From: Bacteroidales bacterium UBA6445
GTDB taxonomy: Bacteria > Bacteroidota > Bacteroidia > Bacteroidales > UBA932
DNA: 64,000 nt
Direction of reading: 5' to 3'
Assembly (NCBI GenBank): GCA_002439585.1
Contig: DJOF01000003.1
Span: 1 to 64,000 of the forward strand
Made by a program: the position numbers and the translations under genes. Position 1 is the first letter of the stretch; each line of letters opens with the position of its first letter. Shown here in pieces: positions 26,870 to 36,021 of the stretch. Below the pieces are notes generated by a model. The model was not told the DNA's origin, did not search any database, and was given only the letters and a program-made list of their open reading frames with translations.

Positions 26870-27715
26870 ATGATGTTCTTTAAGAATCTTAGACAATTTG
26901 TAAGGGATTTCCGGCTCTCGATAAAGGGAAAGTTAGTGCTTAGCCTAAGTTCCATAGCAGTGATATTGTTGGTATCGAGCTTCATCTCGATTATGGAATA
27001 CAGCCGCATGAGCAACTATGTGTCGGAGTTGATTGCAGGCAATATAGGAAGTATCAATTCTTCTAGGCAACTTTCAGATGCTGTTGACTCATACAATCTT
27101 TCCCTGCTTAGGTCAATGGGAAGCCTTGCTCCCTCTGGGCTCTCCGATGACAGGACGGTATGCGAGTCAAAGTGCGACAGTCTTGCCTCATCACTTTCAT
27201 CTTCGTCTCTGTCTCCTTTGGCAGATTCCGTGGTATTATCATGCCGCGCATATCTGGCAGCCTCCGGAGAATATGCATCGGGATGCGAGGAAGTCCTGTC
27301 TGATCCTCAAGGGTGGTATTTCGGAGTACTGCAGCCGCAGTATACCCGTTTCAAGAATAATGTGGAAGTGCTCAATACTGCTATCTACAAAGAGTTACGG
27401 AAGAATTCGGCCACATTTGACAGAGGATTCTACAGAAGCATTATCCCAGGTGCGGTTGCCGTCGGCGGAGGACTGCTCCTTGTCTTGATGCTGCTGTTCT
27501 TTCTGATGGTATATTATGTCAATCCTATCTATAGGATGCTTTCAGGCTTGGACAACTACAGGGCTGTAGGAAGTAGATATGCATATACATTCGATGGAGA
27601 TGATCAACTCTCCGAGCTCAACGACGGGATTACGGAGATCGTGAGTGAGAATATACAGCTGCGGACCAGGATAAAAGCTATGAGAAATCAAAAAGAACAT
27701 AAAGATGAATTTTAA
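26870..27715 (+). CDS. HAMP-type transmembrane receptor lacking an output domain
   Basis: The protein of 281 residues has the architecture of a chemoreceptor or kinase input half. Helix 1 (about 24-42, VLSLSSIAVILLVSSFISI) is followed by a four-helix-bundle-like periplasmic domain of about 150 residues. Helix 2 (about 203-227, AVAVGGGLLLVLMLLFFLMVYY) leads to the HAMP-like segment VNPIYRMLSGLDNYRAVGS...DDQLSELNDGITEIVSENIQL and a short coiled coil ending RNQKEHKDEF. No kinase, PP2C, cyclase or methyl-accepting domain follows. I prefer ATG 26870 (or 26873) to the frame's first start at 26849, which overlaps the preceding gene. Its 3' end overlaps trkH by 11 nt. It might sense an envelope signal and act by direct contact; that is inference. 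Confidence 0.7.
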   Translation: MMFFKNLRQFVRDFRLSIKGKLVLSLSSIAVILLVSSFISIMEYSRMSNYVSELIAGNIGSINSSRQLSDAVDSYNLSLLRSMGSLAPSGLSDDRTVCESKCDSLASSLSSSSLSPLADSVVLSCRAYLAASGEYASGCEEVLSDPQGWYFGVLQPQYTRFKNNVEVLNTAIYKELRKNSATFDRGFYRSIIPGAVAVGGGLLLVLMLLFFLMVYYVNPIYRMLSGLDNYRAVGSRYAYTFDGDDQLSELNDGITEIVSENIQLRTRIKAMRNQKEHKDEF

Positions 27716-29150
27716 GGCCATATCCAGAAATGTGGGCTTCGCACTGCTTGCCAGCGCATTCTTCATGTTCGTCTCAATCCTCATATCAATAGGGAAAGGG
27801 AATGACAGTGCTTTGGCTGCATTGGCGATAAGTTTTATTATAACATTTACGGTAGGAATTTTCCCTTTTATCTTTGTTCGTAAAGCAGAAAATATAAGCC
27901 TAAAGGACGGCTATATGATAATAGTGCTGTCGTGGGTGCTGTCATTTGTATTCGGCATGCTGCCCTATGTGCTATGGGGTGGCCCGTTCTCCGTGGCGAA
28001 TGCCCTGTTTGAATCTGTGTCGGGATATACCACGACTGGAGCCACCGTTTTGGCCAATGTGGAGGCTCTCCCGGATAGCCTTCTTTTCTGGAGGTCGTCC
28101 ACGCATTTTATCGGAGGATTAGGAGTCGTGGTCTTCCTTCTTCTCATCCTTCCTTCGTCCAATCCTATGCGTCTACGCCTAACGAGAATGGAGCTTTCTT
28201 CCTTGTCACGCGAAGGGTACAAGTCAAGGGCTAACAAGATAGTGAGAATTTTCGCCTGTGTGTATTTTGGACTGACATTTGTCCTGTTTCTGCTATATTG
28301 GATACTTGGTATGTCCGCTTTTGATGCAATCAATCATGCGTTCAGCGTGGTGGCGACAGGGGGCTTCAGTACCAAGAATATCTCAATGGCCGCTTTTGAC
28401 TCTCCGGCAATCAATATAGTCACCATGATATTTATGGTCTTGAGTTCCATACATTTCGGACTGATCTTCATGGCGATAGCGACACGCAGTCTCAGACCAC
28501 TCAACAATCCGGTCCTCAAGTTCTATGTGATGTCCCTTTTGGGGGCTTCCATCCTGTCCTCGATCTTTATGAGAGCAGATGGTCTGGAATGGGGGGATGC
28601 CTGCATGAGTGGGTTCTTTCATGTGATAAGTTTCGTATCCACGACAGGATTTGCAATCTCGGACAACAATACATGGCCACTGGTAGTATGTGCGTTGGTG
28701 ACTGTTATGTCCATAGCATGCGGTATGGCAGGGTCGACAACCGGAGGTGTCAAGAGTGACAGGGTATATATTCTTCTGAAGAACATAGCCGTGCAGTTGA
28801 AGAAATACATTCATCCGTCTTCGGTATGGAATATACGGGTTGGGGAGAGTGTCCTTACTCAAGCAGAGGTATTCCCTCATATGGTGTATTTAGGACTATA
28901 CCTTTTGGTCGTAGGGGTGTCCATAATACTGACAATAATGGCAGGCATCGACTTCGACAATGCCTTCGCAGCCTCCATCTCGTGCATGAGCAATGTTGGA
29001 CCGGCAGTGGGCGACCTTGGGACAATGGGCAACTACAACGGAATCTCTTCTTTGGCAAAGATAATATTCGTATGCGATATGTTCATAGGCAGGGTGGAGA
29101 TCTATCCGATATTGGCAGTCGCAAGCATGTGTTTGGGAAGGGATCGGTAA
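27705..29150 (+). CDS. trkH: K+ uptake transporter TrkH
   Basis: TrkH is the pore subunit of the low-affinity K+ uptake system in the inner membrane, gated by a cytosolic TrkA (RCK) ring. The 481-residue protein contains four P-loop/M2 repeats with selectivity-filter sequences SVSGYTTTGAT, VVATGGFSTKN, FVSTTGFAISD and SNVGPAVGDLG, in order. Normal length. No trkA follows; the regulatory subunit must be elsewhere. The ATG lies inside the end of the receptor-like gene (11-nt overlap) and the stop is 1 nt from the helicase start, so all three are translationally linked. Family call secure. Confidence 0.95.
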   Translation: MNFKAISRNVGFALLASAFFMFVSILISIGKGNDSALAALAISFIITFTVGIFPFIFVRKAENISLKDGYMIIVLSWVLSFVFGMLPYVLWGGPFSVANALFESVSGYTTTGATVLANVEALPDSLLFWRSSTHFIGGLGVVVFLLLILPSSNPMRLRLTRMELSSLSREGYKSRANKIVRIFACVYFGLTFVLFLLYWILGMSAFDAINHAFSVVATGGFSTKNISMAAFDSPAINIVTMIFMVLSSIHFGLIFMAIATRSLRPLNNPVLKFYVMSLLGASILSSIFMRADGLEWGDACMSGFFHVISFVSTTGFAISDNNTWPLVVCALVTVMSIACGMAGSTTGGVKSDRVYILLKNIAVQLKKYIHPSSVWNIRVGESVLTQAEVFPHMVYLGLYLLVVGVSIILTIMAGIDFDNAFAASISCMSNVGPAVGDLGTMGNYNGISSLAKIIFVCDMFIGRVEIYPILAVASMCLGRDR

Positions 29151-29151
29151 T

Positions 29152-30594
29152 ATGGGACGGGATAACTTTTTGTACGGCAGATTCATAAGTCACATCAAGT
29201 ACGATCCGACGCCGTGTCAAGACAATTTCTTCAGGGAAATTGCCCTTTTCCTTACTCAAGATGATGGGGATATAATGGTGCTCAACGGCTATGCTGGTAC
29301 TGGCAAGACTACAGCGATCTCGGCAGTGACAAGGACACTCGATGAGTTCAAGTCTCCCTATGTCCTTCTTGCTCCGACAGGCAGGGCAGCAAAGGTTCTG
29401 TCAAGATATTCCGGCAAGAATGCCTACACTATCCACAAGCAGATATACAGACAGAAATCCGTCAATGCCGAAGGGCTTGGCCAATTTACCCTTTCTCCGA
29501 ACAAGGCAAAAGATACCCTCTTTGTAGTGGATGAGGTCTCCCTCATAGGTGTCGATACAACTGCTCGGAGCACAGCCGTATTTGGGACAGGAAATCTGTT
29601 GGAAGATCTTATAACGTATGTAAGATGCGGCAATGGATGCAAACTTGTGCTTGTCGGTGATTCAGCACAGCTTCCCCCTGTGGGACATGAGTATAGCCCG
29701 GCTTTGGATAGAGGATATATGGAGGGCTTCGGAGGAGTACAGTGGGCTGAGCTTAAGACAGTTGTACGCCAGCAGCAAGAGTCCGGAATCCTTCACAATG
29801 CTACAATACTCCGCAGTCTGATAGCGGAAGATTACGAATCTGGGGGTAATGTCTTTCCTTTAGATTCTGTCAGCCTTTGTGCAGACGGATTCTCTGATAT
29901 AGAGAGAATTTCTGGAGGTGATCTTATCGAGACAATCGGAGATGCATTCGACAAATATGGGGAAGACGAGACAGTCATACTGTGCCGCTCCAACAAGAGG
30001 GCAAACAGATACAATATCGGAATCCGCTCTAGTGTGCAGTACAAGGAAGAGATGCTGGTGAGGGGGGACAAACTGATGATAGTCAAGAATTGCTACCAGT
30101 TTCTCGGACATGAGTCTAAGATAGACTATATCGCCAATGGTGACATAGCATCCCTTGTATCCGTGCATAATTATGAGGAGCGGTATGGCTTGCATTTCGC
30201 TGATGCAGTATTGTCATTTCCGGACTATGACGGCGAAGAGGTCCATGCCAAGATCTGTATCGATACTTTGGAGTCGGAGTCTGCATCGCTTACCTACGAG
30301 CAACAAAACGTCCTGTTCCAAGGAGTCATGGAAGACTATAGTCATATTATCACAAAAAGGAAAAGATACGAGGCGGTGAAGGAAAATCCCTATTACAATG
30401 CACTGCAGATCAAGTATGCTGATGCCATAACCTGTCATAAGGCGCAGGGTGGACAGTGGGACTGCGTATTCATCGACAATCCTTTCTGGCAGGATATGTA
30501 CACGGTAGATGATTATAAATGGCTTTACACGGCACTGACGAGGGCAGTAAGAAAAGTATATCTTGTAAATTTCAATGATTCATGTTTCGAATGA
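29152..30594 (+). CDS. RecD/Dda-like superfamily 1B DNA helicase
   Basis: The 480-residue protein has the P-loop GYAGTGKTT (about residues 46-54), LLAPTGRAAKVLS (motif Ia), VVDEVSLIG (motif II), LVGDSAQLPPVG (motif III), VILCRSNKRANRYN (motif IV), and a C-terminal UvrD_C_2-type domain with ADAITCHKAQGGQWDCVFID and YTALTRAVRKVYL. This order fits 5'-3' helicases of the RecD2/Dda/Pif1 branch. It lacks the long N-terminal domain of RecD2 and has no RecB/RecC partner nearby, so it is a stand-alone helicase common in Bacteroidota. It overlaps the next gene (ATGA). The biological task is not known from sequence. Confidence 0.88.
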   Translation: MGRDNFLYGRFISHIKYDPTPCQDNFFREIALFLTQDDGDIMVLNGYAGTGKTTAISAVTRTLDEFKSPYVLLAPTGRAAKVLSRYSGKNAYTIHKQIYRQKSVNAEGLGQFTLSPNKAKDTLFVVDEVSLIGVDTTARSTAVFGTGNLLEDLITYVRCGNGCKLVLVGDSAQLPPVGHEYSPALDRGYMEGFGGVQWAELKTVVRQQQESGILHNATILRSLIAEDYESGGNVFPLDSVSLCADGFSDIERISGGDLIETIGDAFDKYGEDETVILCRSNKRANRYNIGIRSSVQYKEEMLVRGDKLMIVKNCYQFLGHESKIDYIANGDIASLVSVHNYEERYGLHFADAVLSFPDYDGEEVHAKICIDTLESESASLTYEQQNVLFQGVMEDYSHIITKRKRYEAVKENPYYNALQIKYADAITCHKAQGGQWDCVFIDNPFWQDMYTVDDYKWLYTALTRAVRKVYLVNFNDSCFE

Positions 30595-32633
30595 TAAAAA
30601 CAGGCATAATAATCACTGCTATACTTCTTCCGGCATCGCTACAGCTACAGATCCTAAATGCCGGAGAATTCAATCCCGTACCTTCGCACTGGCGTTGGGT
30701 CGGCTCCAATGAAGCGGTATTTACATTTGACGGTACATATGCAGATTCTGCCGGCTTTGTCTACAATGCTTTGACAGGTTTGTCGCGTCCGATAGACTCA
30801 AGGGTAGTAACATCATCAATCCTTAAGTATGACTTACCGGAAGATGCTGTCAATCCTGTATTGTCTCCGGATTCGACAAAAGTTGCCTATACTCTTGGGA
30901 ATGACCTGTATTTCAAGGAACTGCGAAGAGGGAAAATACATCGTCTTACATATGACGGCAGCGAGACGACTCTCAACGGCTATGCCTCATGGGTTTATTA
31001 CGAAGAGATTTTCGGCAGGCATACAAACTATAAGGCTTTCTGGTGGTCACCTGACTCCCGAAAGATCGCATTCTACAGATTTGACAACTCTCAAGTGCCG
31101 CTTTTCCCGATCTGTTCTCCTTTTGGTCAAGACGGTACACTCTTGCGGACAAGATATCCCAAGGCAGGGGAGTCCAATCCGGAAGTATCTGTTTATGTCG
31201 CGGACTTGGAAGCCCCAGTGAGGAGATCTCTCCGGCATCTGGCTATAGACAACAATGCTGAATATCTCGGTACTCCGTTCTGGAGTCCTGACAGCGACTA
31301 TCTGTATGTGCCTGCAGAGCCGCGAATGCAGAATGCTTTGGATCTATACCGTGTCAATGTGAAGTCAGGAGCGAATGACTGTATATATCATGAGAGTTCC
31401 GATACATGGCTTGACTGGATAGACGGGATGCTGTTTACTCGGAAGGGGCTGTATATGGCCCGAAGCTTCGAAAGTGGCTGGCAGCAGATCTATTTCCTCT
31501 CGTATGACGGGGAGTTGAGGCGACTTACCGAGGGACGCAACTGGCGTATAGCCCTCCTTGCCGAGAATGAGGGTGAAGTGTATTTTACCGCCAATAGAGA
31601 CATGTCGGTCCGTACCGGACTCTATAGACTTGGTCTTGGTGGTGAGATAGAAGCGCTTGTCGATACGTCTCTTAACGTCTCGGGCGTGATATTTTCTCCA
31701 GATTTCAGCCGTTTTATAGCCTCGGTCTCCAACTTCCGTACGCCGACTCAAGTCCGAATGTATGAGGCGGGAAAGTCTTATATGGTGGTTTCCGATATGA
31801 AAGGAGACGGTTATGTCGAAAGCAAATACTGCCTTCCAAAGCTCATTTACATTGAAAATGACGGATTCAGGCTGCCGGGCTATATCGTATATCCATATAA
31901 CTTTGATCCTTCTCGGAAATATCCTGTGCATGTGGCTCTGTACGGAGGGCCTGATACCCCGATGGTGAGAGAACGTTGGCTTGCTCCGTCAGGCGAGATG
32001 CAGTGGCGGGCAGAGAATGGCATTATCTCCATTACAATTGATTGTCGTGCTGCCGGGCACAACGGCAGAGCCGGTCTCGACATGGTATACCGACATCTCA
32101 ATACTGTGGAAATAGATGATTTCAAGGCTTGGGGTAGGCATCTTCAGTCACTTCCTTACGTTGCTCCTGATAAGATAGGCGTTGAAGGCTTTTCATTCGG
32201 TGGCACAGTGACTGCAATGCTGCTATTTACGGCATCTGATATTTTCCACTATGGCATAGCCGGTGGCGGAGTATATGATTGGAGTCTGTATGACACTCAT
32301 TATACAGAGCGGTTCATGCGCACACCTGAAGGTAATCCTGATGGGTATGCCCACTCACGCGTCATTTCTCACGTAGCCTCTTATCCGGCAGTATACAGCG
32401 ATTCTTCTTCTATAGTTCCACCTGTGATGCTGAAGTTGACCCACGGTACGGGAGATGACAACGTCCATTTCCAGAATACCTTGCAGCTCATTGACGAGCT
32501 CCAGCGGCAGGGAAAGCATTTTGAATTTATGATATATCCAGACGGGAAGCACGGCTATAGAGGCTATCAGGGAAGACATTCGCGCGAAGCCGATAGGGAC
32601 TTTTGGCGACGTCATCTTCTTTCTCTGCAGTGA
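30591..32633 (+). CDS. Dipeptidyl peptidase IV-like S9 family serine peptidase
   Basis: This exported peptidase is expected to cleave X-Pro or X-Ala dipeptides from peptide N-termini in the periplasm. Of 680 residues, a signal peptide (about 4-24) is followed by a beta-propeller domain with the DPP-IV double-Glu motif WVYYEEIFGRH, which binds the substrate amino terminus. The alpha/beta-hydrolase domain carries the nucleophile Ser535 in EGFSFGG, Asp622 in GTGDDNVH and His654 in GKHGYRG. The nucleophile motif is GFSFGG rather than the usual GWSYGG. I chose ATG 30591, which overlaps the helicase stop as ATGA. It is the last gene of the cluster, and the terminator lies at 32794. Confidence 0.92.
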   Translation: MIKTGIIITAILLPASLQLQILNAGEFNPVPSHWRWVGSNEAVFTFDGTYADSAGFVYNALTGLSRPIDSRVVTSSILKYDLPEDAVNPVLSPDSTKVAYTLGNDLYFKELRRGKIHRLTYDGSETTLNGYASWVYYEEIFGRHTNYKAFWWSPDSRKIAFYRFDNSQVPLFPICSPFGQDGTLLRTRYPKAGESNPEVSVYVADLEAPVRRSLRHLAIDNNAEYLGTPFWSPDSDYLYVPAEPRMQNALDLYRVNVKSGANDCIYHESSDTWLDWIDGMLFTRKGLYMARSFESGWQQIYFLSYDGELRRLTEGRNWRIALLAENEGEVYFTANRDMSVRTGLYRLGLGGEIEALVDTSLNVSGVIFSPDFSRFIASVSNFRTPTQVRMYEAGKSYMVVSDMKGDGYVESKYCLPKLIYIENDGFRLPGYIVYPYNFDPSRKYPVHVALYGGPDTPMVRERWLAPSGEMQWRAENGIISITIDCRAAGHNGRAGLDMVYRHLNTVEIDDFKAWGRHLQSLPYVAPDKIGVEGFSFGGTVTAMLLFTASDIFHYGIAGGGVYDWSLYDTHYTERFMRTPEGNPDGYAHSRVISHVASYPAVYSDSSSIVPPVMLKLTHGTGDDNVHFQNTLQLIDELQRQGKHFEFMIYPDGKHGYRGYQGRHSREADRDFWRRHLLSLQ

Positions 32634-32793
32634 GGGCTATGTCCATAGCCTTGAAACTGATGATAGGCTGAGAAGTCCGTCATAGGTGTGCGCTTGTCCG
32701 CTGTTATAAGCCGTATCATCGTAGCCGACATAGATATTCGTAAACTAAAAGAAGGTCGCGTTATAGAGAGGGTGGCTTCGCGTACAGACAGAA

Positions 32794-32825
32794 GAGGGGT
32801 GACTCTTACTTTTGAGCCACCCCTC
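32794..32825. terminator. Bidirectional hairpin between dpp and the phosphohexomutase
   Basis: GAGGGGTGACTC (32794-32805) pairs with GAGCCACCCCTC (32814-32825) with one mismatch around an 8-nt loop. It lies between two convergent genes. The stem is nearly the same as that at 38297. Confidence 0.75.
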
Positions 32826-32870
32826 AGTGTCTTATCCAGTTGGACTTGGAGTATATTTAACTCTGCTTGT

Positions 32871-34568
32871 TTATTTTACAAATTCGTCCTTGAGCTTTTC
32901 AAGCTTGGTCTCGGCATCATCGCCTTTGGCTCCAAAGTAGAACTTGATTTTCGGCTCTGTTCCTGAAGGACGGATAGATACAACGTCTCCGTCGTTGTCG
33001 AAGAATTGCAGCACATTGGAGACAGGAAGTCCTGTAGCTTTGCTGTCAAGATAGTCGATAACCTTCACTACAGGTGAGTCGAGAAGCTTGGCAGGAGGGT
33101 TGTTCCTAAAATCAGACATTATGTCTTGAATCTCTTTAGCACCACTTATGCCCTTGCGTACAATGGATACAAGACCTTCCTTGCGGTATCCGTATTCCTT
33201 GTAGATCTTCTGCATGAGCTGATAGAGTGTCATTCCCTGATCTGCAGCCCAGGCTGCACACTCGGCAACCATTGAGCAGGCAATCTGTGCATCCTTGTCG
33301 CGGACGAACTCTCCCACATTGAAGCCAAAACTCTCTTCACCGCCACAGATGAACTCGCCTTTACCCTCGTTGCGCTTGACAACTTCAGCTATGTATTTGA
33401 AGCCTGTAAGTACATTGTATACCTTGACACCGAAACTGTGGGCTATCTCAGCGATAGTCTCGGTAGTAACAATGGTCTTGACAACATAGTCGTCAGGCCT
33501 GATTTTTCCGAGTTCTTTCCATCTTGTAAGGATGTAGTAAGTAAGCATTGATCCAGTCTGGTTGCCGTTGAAACGTACCATCTTGCCGTCATTATCCCTT
33601 ACAGCTATGCCCATACGGTCTGCGTCAGGGTCTGTTGCAAGGACTATGTCAGCATGTTCCTTCTCGGCAACATCAAGGGCCATCTTCATTGCAGCAGGTT
33701 CCTCAGGATTGGGGGATACCACCGTTGGGAAATTGCCGTCGCTCACATCCTGCTCCGGCACGTGGTATACATGCTCAAAACCAAGCCTGTGGAGGCACTC
33801 AGGCACAAGACGTACACCGCACCCGTGCAGAGGAGTGTACACGAACTTAAGCTCGGGATGATGTTTCCTGGCTTCGGGAGTAAGCATGAGAGACAGAATG
33901 TCATGGAGGTATTTCTCGTCAACATCCTTGCCCATAGACTCAAGCTCACCGCAGTCTTCGCCTGGGTTGAACTTAACCTGAGACGGGTCTGTAATCTTCG
34001 CTACCTCGGCCACAATGTCCTTGTCTACAGGAGAGGTTATCTGAGCCCCGTCTGACCAGAATACCTTGTATCCATTGTATTCTTTTGGGTTGTGTGAAGC
34101 CGTGATCATGACGCCTGCAATGGCGCGTTTCAGTCTGATCGAGTAGCTAAGCTCGGGGGTAGGCCGTATATTGTCGAAGAGGAAGACATGCATGCCGTTG
34201 GCCCTCATCACGTCAGCCGTGATCTTGGCGAAGAGCTTGCTATTGTTCCTGCTGTCGAAAGAGATGCAGAAGCGGATGTCATTCTGGTCTATAGGAGCAC
34301 CATATGCATCCTTGCATTGTCCGGCGTGTGCCTTGATATAGTTTGCAAGACCTTGCGTCGCCATGCCTACGGTATATTTGTTCATTCTGTTGGTGCCAAC
34401 ACCCATTATGCCGCGCAGACCTCCAGTTCCGAATTCAAGGTTGCGGTAGAATGCATCCTCGAAGCCAGCGGGATCACTGTTCCGCAGCTCTATTATTTTG
34501 CTTTTTGTCTCGGGGTCGAAATCACCGTCGAGCCAACTCTGGGCTACTTCTCTGAAATCTTTTGCCAT
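32871..34568 (-). CDS. Phosphoglucomutase/phosphomannomutase (alpha-D-phosphohexomutase family)
   Basis: This cytoplasmic enzyme interconverts hexose 1- and 6-phosphates through a phosphoserine, feeding nucleotide-sugar synthesis. Of 565 residues, the catalytic phosphoserine motif is TASHNP with Ser158. The Mg2+ loop DPDADRMG is near 313-320, the sugar-specificity loop GGEESFGF near 410, and the phosphate-binding RPSGTEPKIKFYFG is at the C-terminus. The length fits the long bacterial Pgm/Pmm (PgcA-like) subgroup. It is divergent from the methyltransferase gene, with a -7 box TAAATTTG on the minus strand 25 nt before the ATG. Glucose or mannose preference cannot be decided. Confidence 0.93.
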   Translation of the reverse strand: MAKDFREVAQSWLDGDFDPETKSKIIELRNSDPAGFEDAFYRNLEFGTGGLRGIMGVGTNRMNKYTVGMATQGLANYIKAHAGQCKDAYGAPIDQNDIRFCISFDSRNNSKLFAKITADVMRANGMHVFLFDNIRPTPELSYSIRLKRAIAGVMITASHNPKEYNGYKVFWSDGAQITSPVDKDIVAEVAKITDPSQVKFNPGEDCGELESMGKDVDEKYLHDILSLMLTPEARKHHPELKFVYTPLHGCGVRLVPECLHRLGFEHVYHVPEQDVSDGNFPTVVSPNPEEPAAMKMALDVAEKEHADIVLATDPDADRMGIAVRDNDGKMVRFNGNQTGSMLTYYILTRWKELGKIRPDDYVVKTIVTTETIAEIAHSFGVKVYNVLTGFKYIAEVVKRNEGKGEFICGGEESFGFNVGEFVRDKDAQIACSMVAECAAWAADQGMTLYQLMQKIYKEYGYRKEGLVSIVRKGISGAKEIQDIMSDFRNNPPAKLLDSPVVKVIDYLDSKATGLPVSNVLQFFDNDGDVVSIRPSGTEPKIKFYFGAKGDDAETKLEKLKDEFVK

Positions 34569-34593
34569 GATATTAATGTTTATTCGTAACTCG

Positions 34594-34601
34594 CAAATTT
34601 A
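34594..34601 (-). promoter_or_regulatory. -7 box of the phosphohexomutase gene
   Basis: The minus strand reads TAAATTTG, an exact TAnnTTTG. It is in the 57-bp gap shared with the divergent methyltransferase promoter. Confidence 0.55.
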
Positions 34602-34613
34602 CTATTATTCTTC

Positions 34614-34621
34614 TAACTTTG
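34614..34621 (+). promoter_or_regulatory. -7 box of the THUMP-like methyltransferase gene
   Basis: TAACTTTG matches TAnnTTTG and ends only 4 nt before the ATG at 34626. Transcription would therefore start at or beside the start codon, suggesting a leaderless mRNA. Confidence 0.5.
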
Positions 34622-34625
34622 TGCC

Positions 34626-35930
34626 ATGCTAGAAGATTTCATATTGGAACATGAAGGGGAAGATACAGCGAAACTTCTTCTGGGTCGCTCTAAATGGCCT
34701 CAAATTGATATGAACAAAGCTGTTACGGCAATCGAATGCAGGGCAAAGATACGTAGTAAGTTGCCAACATGGCATTCTCTTCCTTCGATTGACTGGCCTG
34801 ATCGGATCTGTTCTGAGCAGTCAAGCAGTGAGGAGACGGCGAGATACAAAGCAGCGCTTCTTTCACGGATTTTCGGAGGTAGAGCGTTCCGCACGGCGGA
34901 CATAACAGGCGGACTCGGAGTGGATACCGCTGCGTTCTCCAAAGTATCTTCGCAGGTTTGGTACAACGAGATGGATGAACGACGTGCCGAGGCTGCAAGA
35001 CACAATTTCAAGATACTCGGTCTTGGCAATATCACAGTTACATCTATGGAAGCTTCGCTCGGTGTGTCGGCATTTTGCGATATGCTTTCCTCATTCTGTC
35101 CGGATGTGGTATATGCCGACCCCGCGCGGCGCTCTAAGGCAGGGTCAAAGGTCTTCCTAATAGAGGATTGTTCTCCTGATATTTTGGGCTTTATTCCGGA
35201 GGTATTCAAGTATACCGAACTTCTTCTCGTGAAGCTCTCTCCAATGGCTGACATCTCCATGGTTGTGACGAGACTTTCTTCCAAAGGAGCCGTCATCAGG
35301 GAAGTTCATATCGTTGCTGCAGGAGGTGAATGCAAGGAACTCCTTGTCCTGATGGGGAAGGGCGATGGAGCGTGCAGCAGCGAAGTCGCTCTATCCAAGA
35401 GTATGGGGCAGATTCCCTTATATATCAAAGACGGAGACAGTACAGTAAAAGTGAATTATTCCGACATTAAGTCCCGCCCTTCTGTCATGCATCTTGCCGA
35501 CGAATCTGTGCTCACTCCAGGGATGTATCTGTTCGAGCCGGGCAGCGCCCTGTCCAAGGCCGGTATCTTCGCTCTGATACCGTCACTGCTTTCAGGTAAA
35601 TCCGGACTCTCCGTATATGAGGCTTCCGCAAATGCGCATATATATTTCATGTCATCGATTCCTGAACTGATGGAAAATTCCCCACTCCTTGCAGGTAAAC
35701 TCTTTGTCATAGAAGATGTATATCCCTTGTCCAAGGCCGGTATCTCCGCACTCGGAATGAAATACGGGAATGCCGGAGTCACCGCGATGGATGTGCACAT
35801 GAGTTCGGAAGAATTGCACCGTCGCTTGGGTTGTGGAAGTGGAGGTAGTATCCATGTGTTCGGTGTTCGTGTTGACTTTGCCGTTGGTACTGCCAATAAG
35901 CTTTTAGTTGCGAGAAGAATATCTCTGTAA
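34626..35930 (+). CDS. Class I SAM-dependent methyltransferase, THUMP-like domain
   Basis: The 434-residue protein has an N-terminal helical part and a Rossmann methyltransferase core. AFRTADITGGLGVDTAAFSK (about 93-112) is the SAM-binding motif I, WYNEMDERRAEAARHNFKILG is the acidic second strand, and VVYADPARRSKAGSK is the DPAR catalytic loop. The C-terminal part, ending VRVDFAVGTANKLLVARRISL, fits the THUMP-like domain of a Bacteroidota family. DPxR in place of NPPY suggests a nucleic-acid substrate, probably tRNA or rRNA, but the target is not known. Its start seems fixed by the -7 box ending at 34621. Confidence 0.82.
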   Translation: MLEDFILEHEGEDTAKLLLGRSKWPQIDMNKAVTAIECRAKIRSKLPTWHSLPSIDWPDRICSEQSSSEETARYKAALLSRIFGGRAFRTADITGGLGVDTAAFSKVSSQVWYNEMDERRAEAARHNFKILGLGNITVTSMEASLGVSAFCDMLSSFCPDVVYADPARRSKAGSKVFLIEDCSPDILGFIPEVFKYTELLLVKLSPMADISMVVTRLSSKGAVIREVHIVAAGGECKELLVLMGKGDGACSSEVALSKSMGQIPLYIKDGDSTVKVNYSDIKSRPSVMHLADESVLTPGMYLFEPGSALSKAGIFALIPSLLSGKSGLSVYEASANAHIYFMSSIPELMENSPLLAGKLFVIEDVYPLSKAGISALGMKYGNAGVTAMDVHMSSEELHRRLGCGSGGSIHVFGVRVDFAVGTANKLLVARRISL

Positions 35931-35965
35931 TATTATCGTAACATTATTGAAATATACGTATAATA

Positions 35966-35989
35966 TAGAATGACCAATTTTGCATTCTA
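35966..35989 (+). promoter_or_regulatory. Inverted repeat over a putative pit promoter
   Basis: TAGAATG (35966-35972) and CATTCTA (35983-35989) form a 7-bp inverted repeat. Its spacer contains most of CAATTTTG (35975-35982), one base from TAnnTTTG. The position fits an operator, 33 nt upstream of the ATG. Confidence 0.4.
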
Positions 35990-36021
35990 ATTGTAGTATC
36001 AAGAAATTCAAATAGGGATAT

